Assembly (NCBI GenBank): GCA_021521415.1
Contig: JAIQDT010000108.1
Location: 819,501 to 883,500, forward strand
Length of the DNA stretch: 64,000 nucleotides
Source of the DNA: Bidens hawaiensis
Lineage: Eukaryota; Streptophyta; Magnoliopsida; Asterales; Asteraceae
Reading direction: 5' to 3'
Positions 22,600 to 33,153 of the stretch are shown here, piece by piece. Made by a program: the position numbers and the translations under genes. The notes beneath the pieces are model-generated. The model was not told where the DNA came from and did no database searches. It worked only from the letters and a program-made list of their open reading frames with translations. Position 1 is the stretch's first letter; the number at the start of each line of letters is the position of its first letter.

Positions 22600-23480
22600 T
22601 TCACGCAGGTCAGATAAGGGTAAAGTTTTGCCATCCTACTAAGTGCAAGTGACGGTTCTACCCGCACAATCACGAAAGAGGAAGCAAAACTTCACACCTA
22701 TTATCAACCACGTTCAAAGGTTAACTTATCCTCAAAAGGATAAGAAAAACCTACACGCAGGTCAGATAAGGGTAAAGTTTTGCCATCCTACTAAGTGCAA
22801 GTGACGGTTCTACCCGCACAATCACGAAAGAGGAAGCAAAACTTCACACCTATTACCAACCACGTTCAAAGGTTAACTTATCCTCAAAAGGTAAGAAAAA
22901 CCTACACGCAGGTCAGATAAGGGTAAAGTTTTGCCATCCTACTAAGTGCAAGTGACGGTTCTACCCGCATAATCACGAAAGAGGAAGCAAAACTTCACAC
23001 CTATTATCAACCACGTTCAAAGGTTAACTTATCCTCAAAAGGATAAGAAAAACCTACACGCAGGTCAGATAAGGGTAAAGTTTTGCCATCCTACTAAGTG
23101 CAAGTGACGGTTCTACCCGCACAATCACGAAAGAGGAAGCAAAACTTCACACCTATTATCAACCACGTTCAAAGGTTAACTTATCCTCAAAAGGTAAGAA
23201 AAACCTACACGCAGGTCAGATAAGGGTAAAGTTTTGCCATCCTACTAAGTGCAAGTGACGGTTCTACCCGCACAATCACGAAAGAGGAAGCAAGACTTCC
23301 TGTTATCAACCACGTTCAAAGGTCAACTTATCTTAATGCCTTAGAAATTTCGAAAAGGAAAACCTACACGCAGGTCAGATATAAGTTAAAGTTTAGCCAT
23401 CCTACCAAGTGCAAGTGACGGTTCCACCCGCACAATCACGAAGGAGGAAGCGAAACTTTAACCCACTATCAACCACGTTC
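22600..23480 (+). repeat. Tandem repeat, about 152-bp unit, five to six copies
   Basis: Units begin CACGCAGGTCAGATAAGGG and include CTACTAAGTGCAAGTGACGG and ACCACGTTCAAAGGTTAAC. Starts are near 22602, 22754, 22905, 23058 and 23209, and a diverged copy lies near 23368. The copies are nearly identical. The complete element has a diverged equivalent at 50820-51890. Repeats at this place, downstream of the gag/pol region, are typical of Tat/Ogre elements. Confidence 0.92.
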
Positions 23481-23649
23481 AAAGGTTCTTATTCTAAACA
23501 CTTGGAAAATTGCTAATTTAAACTAAGTATGCAAGTCATAAGTTTATAAAGCAAGGAACCCAAAGAAGGAAATAACAATCTTATACGCAAAAAGATTAAT
23601 ATTTCAAGAATATATTACAAGAATGGCCGGGAAACTACCCGCCTAAAAG

Positions 23650-23688
<39 letters not shown>
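23650..23688 (+). repeat. Poly-A tract, about 39 bases
   Basis: An uninterrupted A run lies between the tandem repeats and the antisense exon. Seen from the antisense gene it is a poly-T just after its stop codon. It has no equivalent in the other copy. Confidence 0.9.
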
Positions 23689-23690
<2 letters not shown>

Positions 23691-23723
23691 ACAAGTCTTA
23701 GCAATGGGAAGGGATCTTCAGGA

Positions 23724-24605
23724 TCAAGCTTCAGGGACGCTTCCACTTGGACCCGCTCCGTCAGAACGGGGTGGTTCGAGGAACGCTTTGAGGACAGCTA
23801 ACCCATCATCAGCAGGAGCTACTTCGTCCACCTTCTCCACCACTGGATGCGGGAAGGCGGCGTATTGGTTCAATGCTTGGTCATAAATGGCTTCGGTATC
23901 CACATTGAACAAAGGGAAGTTGGAAGGCGGGACGCCTTTCTCAACAAACCCTAGACCAAGCAAGAAGCCGGCCTTTTCCCCATCCTCATGAGAAGCGTTA
24001 AGGGCTGCGGTCATAGCATCATCGTAAGAGGTCTCTGAAAAGACCCGACGCACAACCTACATAGAAAACACAAGTATTAGAACCTTTTCTTACAAAAGAA
24101 AAGCGTGAAGATAAAACTAAACATACCTGAGGCAACGCTTCTCGAAGAAGCCATTGGAGGGCAGCTTGAGCTTCGTTATGGGCGCGTTCGGCTTCGCTCT
24201 TGTTAAGGTTGGCAAGTAAAACTTCCTTTGCGGCAGCCTCTTCGACGCCCTTAAGCTTCCGCTGGGTCTGGTCAAGCACCCCCCTCTGGTCCAGGATTTC
24301 CTGGAGTTTCTTGGCATCTTCCATTGCCAAGGCATCATGAGCGCGTTGGAGAGCCTCTAATTTGCCTTTCAGCTCCTCATTCTCCACACGCAAAGGCTCA
24401 GCAACGGCTTCAGCCTTGGCAGCCCTCTCGGTTGCGTTTCGCGCAGTCTCCCTGGCCAGCCGAAGCTGTTCATTCACAGCTTGGGCAGCCTTGGAGCGGG
24501 CCTCGAGTCGCGCCTGAACTTCAACCTCGAGGGCCTTGAAGGCCTTCTCCTTGTCGGCGGCAGCTGCCGCCAGCTGTTGGTTCTCCTCCCGAAGAGCACG
24601 CGCCT
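23724..24605 (-). pseudogene. Antisense gene of the gag-only element, 3' exons only
   Basis: Two exons are readable on the minus strand. One is a coiled-coil exon (24605-24127; KEKAFKALEVEVQARLEARS, NEQLRLARETARNATERAAK, AMEDAKKLQEILDQRG). The last exon (24056-23724) includes DTEAIYDQALNQYAAFPHPV and ends GPSGSVPEA. A GT-AG intron (24126-24057) separates them. They match the last two exons at 49530-50708. The 5' exons are lost at 24605. Alanine/glutamate heptads predict a long coiled coil. The biochemical role is unknown. Confidence 0.85.
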
Positions 24606-27055
24606 CAAATATTGCGTGTCAATTCTTATTTTGATGGGGTGATAAGGTGATGAGAGTGTAAAATAGAATGTTAGAAGTTTAATCCCTCTAGAGTGCAATT
24701 GAACCAACTGTTTGATGTTTATAGTCATAAATGAACAATGGTACTAAAGTTTTGTGTGTTATCTAACTCTATCCTAACTTTAAATTGGAGCAAAGTGAGA
24801 TATTTGATCGTTGTATGTCAATAATTAAAGGCTTTCTTTTACTCACAAACACTTAAAAAACTATTTTAAAAAAAATAATTAATCTGGGAGAGTATTATAG
24901 TTTCTCCTAAAAGTTTAAAAGGGGCATGGAGATGGGATATCCGATGTAGATTAGAAGTTAGAAAACATATATTTTTTTCATATTTTTCTTAAAATTTATA
25001 GACGGGGAATGGTTATGTGTAAGCTATTGTGAGTGCTCTAAGACAATTAGCGTTATATTTTAAAAGAGTGAATATCTTGCAGCTAAGTGGCATAACCGTC
25101 AGTTATTAAATGAATGATTGTAGGTTAGAATTGAATATTCGTATTTTATAAAAGTAATGTGAAGTTATTTACTTTGTTCAATATATTATTTTTAACTTTT
25201 ACGTTGCTATGATCCTCTATTCGTAATATATTTTTGGTTATAGTTAAAAAACTTTCCTATTCCTGATATAAATTATAATTTTATTTTACATAGGACAACC
25301 AACAAAAGTGGACCAGTTATTTAAGATGAAAAACAAAAAATCAAGCTACCATAAATAACTTAAATCATGTTTGGTACCACATATCTCACACTTATTACCA
25401 AGTGGAAAATATAGAACCAACCTAACATTGTTGAACCTTTGAATGAAAATAATATATACAATCATTAAGTTCAAGACTTGGTTTTCAATGGGATATCATG
25501 ATATTATGTAAGAGTTAATGCTCATGGCATATACAAGATTACAACAAAACATACAACTATACAAGTATAAATTACAGAAATTGCTATTTGCTAGACCTAG
25601 ATTTTTTTTTGTTTGCTAGGGTCATAATTTTTCGGTGTATGGTTGTTTATATGGAGATGGTTTTATCGGGTTGGGTTTTGTAAAAAACTCACTTTGGATT
25701 ATTTGAGTTGGTATGTGATTGTTCTAAAGATAATTTCAATTCTGTTAACGTGATTTTAATTTAAGTATTTTCATCTTGATAGGAGCCAAGAATGTGTTGT
25801 ATTTGATGATGGAACTGGATAAATCAGAGTTCATTGAGGTAAATAAGCTTTGAATTGTAATTGGACTCGTTTTTATTAATTACCAGGGGACAACATACTT
25901 TATAGCTATTTGTTTTTCAAGGTTATTAATGTAAAACACGTGTCAATATATTTTAAAACATATATACATGCGTCAGTGTTATCGGGCTATGTATTAGTAT
26001 TCGTTTTAATAGTTTTTTTTTGTTCGATTTAAGCTCCGCCTCAACGTAGAGGTATGTTTAGTAGTTATTGTTATAATTGTTACTTTCTAGGAAAGGTATT
26101 AATCGGATCGAAAAGTTGTAGATTTGTTAAAGCGATAATTAAAAAAGAAAGTAATAAAGAGAAACAAGTAAAAAATTGAAAAGTAGTTTAATGAGAGTGT
26201 TATGGGAGAGTAGGAGACGTCAGAATCAAAACTCAAAAGTGTGTCCCGATTGTGTTGATGCAACCCAAGCTATGAAATTCCCGTTTTAGATATTTTTGAA
26301 AGACGTGTTTATCTATTATAATTAACTAATTAGGAGTTAATGCTTGTTGTATGAACTTTGGTTAGGGGCGACAGAGCATTCCACGGCAAACTTCGAATCT
26401 ATGTGGTAATACCGTAGTCACCTATGTAGATATGTATGGCTTTAAACCCATGTAATAAATATTTACCATTTAACCAACATATGTTTATTTTGTGTTTAAT
26501 TTAACTTAAACTAAAAAAAAATTAACAAGTTTTATGGTACTTGTGAGTACGTTATGGCTATGATTTTATGGTTTGTGAGTACTTGAGGGTAGAAATGAGG
26601 TGACAGTGCAAAATTGATCTGCGTATGAGTGATATCCATGAGTAGCCATCTTCCCCTTATAACAACGAAAATAAGAACTAGGCTTCCTTTGGGAGATCGT
26701 CAGTTCGAATCCGATCCACACAGGTGTTTTATCCTGTCCGTGTTATGTTAGAGGGTTTCGATTCCTGTTACGTCACAACTGGTGTCAAGTGGCATCAAAG
26801 AAGAAGATTCTTTTGAGGACGCGGGGGTCCACAAAGGGTTATGCGCTTCTGGAGTAACTCTCTGGGGGTTCCAAACCAGGGTCGGTCACAAGCTGCAATG
26901 CGACCACCCAATCATGCTAAAGGTAGTCGCCGTTCAGTAAATATCATTTGGAAATTTTGTAGTTTCAAACAATGTTTAAAAAAAATAATAATAAATGATA
27001 AAAATAAAGTTCATTTTATCATCGGACACCAACCAAAGCAAGAACCACCAACTCT
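24606..27055. other. Intergenic; SINE-like remnant only
   Basis: AT-rich, no supported gene. Near 26690-26800, CAGTTCGAATCCGATCC resembles a tRNA-derived box B and is followed by GGTGTCAAGTGGCATCA. This may be a SINE relic (see 44960-45140). Confidence 0.5.
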
Positions 27056-27060
27056 CAACT

Positions 27061-27729
27061 TGAAGAAACACGAATCCACCCCTCAAGGTCTAACACGTTA
27101 GTCCGAGGGTAATGGTTAAGTATTCTACACGATGGGTTATAAAACCTCCTTGACGCAGACAAGTGTAACCTGCAAAACAGAACATCGTGAGCTCGTTACG
27201 AGGAATTGGGAAGGGGGGGGGGGGGATTCTCTCGTAACCACCCTCCGGCGTGAGAATCAGTACTTGATAGTATGAGAGAGTATAATTTGATGGTGATAGT
27301 AGGAGAAAGTATATCATTTACCATTTGGAGGTTCATTGGTATTTATAGCCGAAGGAGAGTGAGACCAACCACCTTGTCAGGTTTTCCACCAATAATATTC
27401 CTCACTCGTGTGGTCATGGTAGTTGGTGGAAGTTGGTGGGTATCATGGTCTTTTGACAGGAACGTGGTCGTACTGTTTGTACCGTCCTTTATGTGTTGTC
27501 TAATCCCCATTGGTCTGGTGTTTATCCCTATGTGGGTTACCATCCTTTTGTCCCATGCTGGTGGGACATTTGCACTACCATTCCCGAGGTAAAAGTTATA
27601 TTTGGCTACACTCTTCGCGCCATGCACTACGCCCGGCGTTAGTAACTTCCTGGCGCCTAGTGTTCCGCCCAGCAAATGCCTTTAGTGTTATACTTAGTCG
27701 AATAGTAGGTTTCATACCCTACCTCTACA
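27061..27729 (-). mobile_element. Solo LTR of a Tat-like relative, CAACT target duplication
   Basis: On the minus strand it begins TGTAGAGGTAGGG (27729) and ends GTGTTTCTTCA (27061), nearly the same termini as the gag-only family. Perfect 5-bp duplications CAACT lie at 27056-27060 and 27730-27734. It shares ACCTGCAAAACAGA, GTGAGCTCGT, CTCCGGCGTGAGAATCAG and the TATA segment CGGCTATAAATACC with the LTR at 45295-46391 but is otherwise diverged. Frames at 27090-27749 are incidental. Confidence 0.9.
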
Positions 27730-27734
27730 CAACT

Positions 27735-28888
27735 GTACTAGTTACCTAGAAAAGAAAATTGCGTTTAGAACTTGCAATCCAAAATAACCCAATAACAAAT
27801 TATAAGAATACAAAAAAAGTTCTAAAAAAATTATAGGATCACCTAATTACAACATAAAGCAACAACCAACTCCCATATACAAGTTCTAGAAAAAAGTCTG
27901 TTTACCGAGTGTTTATTTATTTTATATATTTTTACCAGCAGTTTACTGAATTTATTATATATCATAGTTATTATTATTTGATGTATCAATATTTGTTTGT
28001 TTTTTTATCATTATTCATTTTATATTATGATAGTTTTTGATATTTTATCATATCTTTGTTTAATAACTTTATTATTAGTTGGTTAGTTTTTCATTATTTT
28101 TTTATTCTAATCTTTCTATATAAACAAGTCTGATTTTTAGTTATTCAGTACGGAAAAAAAGTCATTCAAAAACGCATTTTCACAGTTCTTCTGAATAAGA
28201 GTTTTAATGCTCCTATAGAGAATACATAATGAATTATTAAAGTAATGAAAATTAGGACCATGGTTTCTCATATGCTTGTTTTGCCACCATTCGTTTCAAG
28301 CTACACGTTGCTCTGAGCGTCCAACTCAAGGGGGCAAGTTAATCTAGTTTGGTATCAACTATAGTTATTATTATTTGATTTATCATTTATCTTTAAGTTT
28401 GTTTGTTAGACATTATTCTGTCTTTTGTTCTGTTATTTGGATATCTATTAACGTTTCTCATGCCATAATTTGAGCAAGCTTATCTTTACATAGCTAGCTT
28501 TATCATTATCTTTTTCATTGTATTCTACATATAATAGATTTGGTTTTCAGTTATTCAAAAATGAACAAGAAATATCAAAATATGGAGGAGTGTTTTGCAT
28601 AATGAACTCATTTATGAAGTTTTCTTGTTCTAGCAATATATATTAGTGTTTTGCATAGAAATCTCCCATATGCGTGTATATGTTTTTGGGATACTACAAA
28701 TATACCCCTGATTTAAGGTTTCGTCTCTAAATCCTAATTGTATATTAGACAAATGAGGGTAAAATTTCACTGTTCCCTCTTTCCGATTTCCAAGTGGCAT
28801 CAAGCAGTCAACGATGTTTTCGTTATACCTTGACTTGTGTAGCTATCAGTTTAATTTTTTCTCGTTTATTTACTTGTGTGTGTAGTGA
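27735..28888. other. Intergenic, no gene seen
   Basis: AT-rich sequence; nothing recognised. Confidence 0.6.
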
Positions 28889-28897
28889 TTGTATTAT

Positions 28898-29497
28898 GGG
28901 AAAATTCCTAAAATAAACGTTTATGAAAACGTTTTTCAGGTTTTAGGTGTCATTTGTAAGAAATTCTCAAAATATGTATTATAATCTAGTCATGACGATT
29001 AGTTTGTATAATCAATTAAAACTTGACATGTGGCTTTAAACCAACCGTAACGAGCAGATTTACTAACCGTTTACTCGTCAGGACTAAATAAGTTATATGT
29101 CTTGTAATCAACGCCCACGAGTAATTCATAAGTTCTTTAGTCGCGACGAGTAGATTGTAAGGTTAAACTAGTCGCGACGACTTAACTACTAATAAACTAC
29201 TCGTGTAGGGAATGTAAACCAGGTAAACTAGTTGTCGCGACTAAAGGACTTATGAATTACTCGTGGGCGTTGATTACGAGACATGTAACTTTTCTAGTCG
29301 TGACGAGATACTGATTAGTGAACCTGCACGTTACGGTTAGTTTATGGGCACATGACAAGTTTTAACTACAAACTACTCGTGTGTAATCATAAACGACTCA
29401 TCACGACTAGTTTATAATACCTATTTTGGGAATTCTTACAGATGACACCTAAAACCTGAAAAACGTTTTCATAAACGCTTATTTCGGGAATTTTCCC
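28898..29497. mobile_element. Foldback Mutator-type MITE, 600 bp, 9-bp target duplication
   Basis: The left arm begins GGGAAAATTCCTAAAATAAA and the right arm reversed begins GGGAAAATTCCCGAAATAAG. The two arms pair over most of the element, including TTTTAGGTGTCATTTGTAAG and AACGCCCACGAGTAATTCAT, leaving a centre of about 100 bp. A perfect 9-bp duplication TTGTATTAT flanks it (28889-28897 and 29498-29506), which points to a Mutator-like transposase acting in trans. A truncated copy is at 38459-38717. Confidence 0.92.
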
Positions 29498-29629
29498 TTG
29501 TATTATTTGTACAAAATGGTTTGAATCCTTAACAAAACTTTTAACAATTCCCAAACGTCAATACTTTATCCCACAAACGATAGCAAGAAAAAGGTCAATG
29601 AAACTTTAGCCCCTCCTAGGTTAATCTTA

Positions 29630-29985
29630 CACTGCATTCTTGAGTTAAAATAAAAGAAAAGAAACGAAAGTGTTTATTACATTCTTGAGTTAAATTGGAA
29701 GGAAAAGATAGGAAAAAAAATTGTAGTTTTACAATTATGTACTCATAGCAACATGAAAAAGAGAATTAACATAGGGTAAATTGGTAATATGGTAATGGAA
29801 TATAAACTTTCCTTCACAATCCAGCCATATTTGACAGGAAAGTTTTGAAGGAAAAAAAGACTTAATTTTTCCTTCTATTCTTTTTCTTTTATTTTAATGG
29901 AAAAACTCAAGAATAGAAAAAGAAAAATTTTCTTAGCTTTTTTTTTTCCAATCCCTTAAATAAAAAACTTAACGAAAATGCAGTG
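29630..29985. mobile_element. Tourist-like MITE, 356 bp, TTA target duplication
   Basis: Termini CACTGCATTC and, reversed, CACTGCATTT are flanked by TTA on both sides (29627-29629 and 29986-29988). The TTA duplication and short TIR fit PIF/Harbinger-derived MITEs. The interior is A/T-rich with complementary AAGGAAAAA and TTTTTCCTT stretches. Confidence 0.7.
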
Positions 29986-29989
29986 TTAA

Positions 29990-31440
29990 TCGAAACCGAT
30001 TCATAATTGAGGCGAAAGCGAAATGCTAAAAGAACGGATCTATTAACATTTTTCGATAATCAAACATTTTGGTTCAATTTCGGCTTGCGTTATAGGTAAA
30101 AAGTAAGCCATCACACTCTGGTCAATAAAGTTTTAATTTTAAAACAAAATTTAATTTTTTTTAATGTTATATGTCTAGAAAATATCGCCGAGTTGATTGA
30201 ATTATTAGCAAAAGCCGGTAGGAATAAATACAAAGATTTGACAACAAATTGTTTTAAATTGTTAATTATCTAATGTAAGTACTTTTGAATGCTCAAAAGT
30301 TATAAAAAAAACACCCTTTTGATCGTGTATTAACCCATATTAAACCCGTGTTTTTTACACCAACTTTTATAGAAAGAGGAATTTGACATCTAACAAAGTT
30401 GGGTTTAAAAACTATCCCAGCTCGTTAATTTCATACAGTCCAAACTTTAAGACTTATGCTGGTTATTATTAGTTTATTACTAGTATTATTGATTCTAGGG
30501 TGTATTTAAAATGTTGAAAATGAACAATTCAAACCGAAGCAAATTGACTGGTTGAGATTCAAATGATTTAGTTTACGGTTCGGTTTTGACTGTTTAATGA
30601 TTTAGTCTGGTTTGAACTTGTAGTAGAACGTGTAAATAAAACCAACCATTTAATTTTTATTATTTATATATATTTTTTTGTTTTTAAATATGTAGTTATT
30701 TATATGTATCATAATTATAAACCTGATTATTATGTTAAACTTTTAGTAAAAAGGGTTCATGTCATAAAATATCAACATATTTTCTCATTTTTCTTAAAAA
30801 AAAAACCAACACAGTTTTCTCAAAACGTGTTTAAAAAACACGAAAATATATATATTAACCCATTTTTGCTGTATAAAGATCCTTACATTTGCCAACATTG
30901 TTATACTTATAAAGGTATTTAAAATAATGACCCGCTACCTCTTAAATCAAAATTTATTGAAGTGTTCAATTGTTTTGTACACCAAAATTACACAACACTA
31001 TATTAACGAGTTTAAGGGGTAATAATTTTGATTATTTTTCATAAGAACATGTATTCTAAACAAGCATATAAACTTTAATATAATAAATCTTTGTTGACTG
31101 ATTTTGTTGTGTTTTTCTAAATCGTGCAAGGACTTTCAAAGTCATAAATACGTCGTCGACTCTTCGAGTGCCTGTTTTTTGAAAAAAAATTATTTTAGTT
31201 TCAATTTTATATTAACTATAACAAAATCAACATTTTGATAAATAGAAATATAGTAAAAACCGTCAAACCTATCCATAATTCTTACATAATGATAAATACT
31301 CCATTGTTTATTAATTAGCGTTTCCATACAATATATAAAGATTGTGATAGAAGCCCTAGAAAGTAGAAACCTATGATGAGTCTATAGACTCATCCTAATA
31401 AGAATATATATGTTGAACTGTATAGACAATCAATATCAAT
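29990..31440. other. Intergenic, no gene seen
   Basis: AT-rich. A frame at 30704-30922 has no recognisable domain and lies in very AT-rich sequence. Confidence 0.55.
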
Positions 31441-31447
31441 CAATTAA

Positions 31448-31925
31448 TCATGCCCAGTACAATCCCACCGACAGCAAAGCTATAAGTAGGGTCTGGGGAG
31501 GGTGGGATGTAGGCACACCGTACCTCTATCCAAAGGAATAAAGAGGTGGCTTCCAGAGAGACCCTCGGCTCTAAGTACATGTGTATGAAGCAAAATAAAG
31601 GAAATCAAAGTTTAACAGTTATATAAAAACTACTACTAATTATAATAATATTAATAATAAGATCACAGTTTAACAGCTATATAAAAACTAATAATAATTA
31701 TAATAATAATAATAATATATGTAAGGGAAATACCATTATGGTATGTGACCTAAATAAGTTAAGTCTAAGCCGTAAGGTATTGAAATCTCTCTAAAAATCC
31801 TTAACCTTAATTCTACTTCTCCACGAATTCCTATCCTCAACCATGTCCTCGGAGAGGTTTAGGTCTATCAAATCATGTCTAATCCTCTCATCCCAAGTCA
31901 ATTTCGGTCGTCCTCTGTTTCTAAA
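31448..31925 (-). pseudogene. 5'-truncated LINE (RTE-like) 3' end
   Basis: On the minus strand, 31925-31800 reads NRGRPKLTWDERIRHDLIDL followed by NLSEDMVEDRNSWRSRIKV. This is the typical last stretch of plant LINE ORF2 proteins. Further downstream the 3' tail contains GCCGAGGGTCTCTCTGGAAG and CATCCCACCCTCCCCAGACC, a conserved plant LINE/SINE 3' tail. The reverse transcriptase body is missing, as usual for LINEs truncated during insertion. Confidence 0.8.
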
Positions 31926-31929
31926 ATAG

Positions 31930-33153
31930 ACAATGGATTATTTATCATTATATGATCTAACAGTTAAACAGTTAAAACCGACTCATCTAACTAACCGGTT
32001 CCACCTATCATAGTTTAAAACCATAGTTAAGTTTCAACCCAGAATTTTCTAAAATAGTTAATACCGCACCGTAAACACCTATACTAAGAAAAGTGTACTT
32101 ATATAACGTAAAAGCCGTCTTTATGTTTCCCATTATTATATATATTAGCTTTTATCCCCCGTAGTTTTTAAAGTATTCGTTTATAATATTTATATGTTTT
32201 TTGGATTTTAATTTATTAATTGTATATAAGTTAATAATATACTTAATATTTGATTAAAAAAGAGTTTCACAAATAAATGAGATATTATAATCCGGCTTAA
32301 AAGCTATTTGGATTTGAGACACATGCCCCACTTATTTTTTTTTACAATAAAGTTGTTTTTTAATTATAAATAATATATATCTTTTATTTAAAGAAACCAG
32401 ATATAATTTTAGTATATCCCTATTTTATATGACTTTTATATCAATATTAAATGAGATTAATTTTTAATTTAATAAGGTTTTATGACTTGTTTAAGTAATA
32501 TCAGAATTTGATGAGACTCGTACCCGTAAATTCGAGAGAAATGCATACGAAACCGACGTTTTATTACATATATTTCTCATTGTTTCTGGTTAACAAAAAG
32601 AACAAGGGCGCGGACAAATCTAACGAAAAAGGCGTCTGTTTGATCGTCCATTTCCCTCCTACGAACCAACCTTCAGTTTTGAAAGTGGATAGTAAGGTTC
32701 ATGTATCTAGTTTTCAGCAGCCTTCAATTCAAAGTAATCAACTCAATTGGGTTATGGTACGACTCACTTTATACCTACTGCATTTTTCATTCTTTTTTGC
32801 TTCAATTCCAATCGGTTGTTTGTTGGGTTTTCAGTATTTTCTCGTTTTTTGTGTTCAATTTGCTTCGAAGTTTGGGATTCTTGATTTTGTTAAATTTTTT
32901 CATCGGATTATGTGTACGGGGGGTTTGGGTTTGGGTTTAATTTAAGCAACTGTTTTGTTTTATATACATGTTACCAATTCAGATTAAATCTTGCACACCA
33001 ACTGTTCGACGTAATTCCTCAAAGACTTTTCATTTCAGATTAACTTTTTTTTGTGTTTTGTATTCAGGGTTTTAAGTTCAAGAGAAGTTAAGGGTTCTCT
33101 CTAATTTGATCAAATTATGCAATAAAAGGGTTGAGAAAGTTGTTCATTTGCGG
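31930..33153. other. Region upstream of the ethylene receptor; possible 5' UTR intron
   Basis: The proximal part is less AT-rich. A 145-codon frame at 32508-32945 has no recognised domain. A GT at about 32757 (TTATG|GTACGA) and an acceptor TGTATTCAG ending at 33068 could bound an intron in the 5' UTR of the receptor gene. That is a hypothesis from splice-like sequence only. Nothing else was recognised from 31930 to 32500. Confidence 0.4.

Larger units (their letters stand above)
19729..24605 (+). mobile_element. Truncated gag-only LTR retrotransposon (Tat-like family)
   Basis: Order: LTR (19729-20712), PBS starting TGGCGCC (20714), intact gag (20778-22229), tandem repeats (22600-23480), a 39-base poly-A tract, then the 3' part of an antisense gene up to 24605, where similarity to the complete copy at 45295-54631 stops. 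There is no protease, RT, RNase H or integrase between gag and the repeats. The 3' LTR is missing. The TGGCGCC primer-binding site and an antisense extra gene are known from the Athila/Tat side of Ty3/Gypsy. Confidence 0.88.

Noticed and set aside
32508..32945. 145-codon frame as a separate host gene
   Set aside because: No domain was recognised and it sits directly in the presumed 5' leader of the ethylene receptor.
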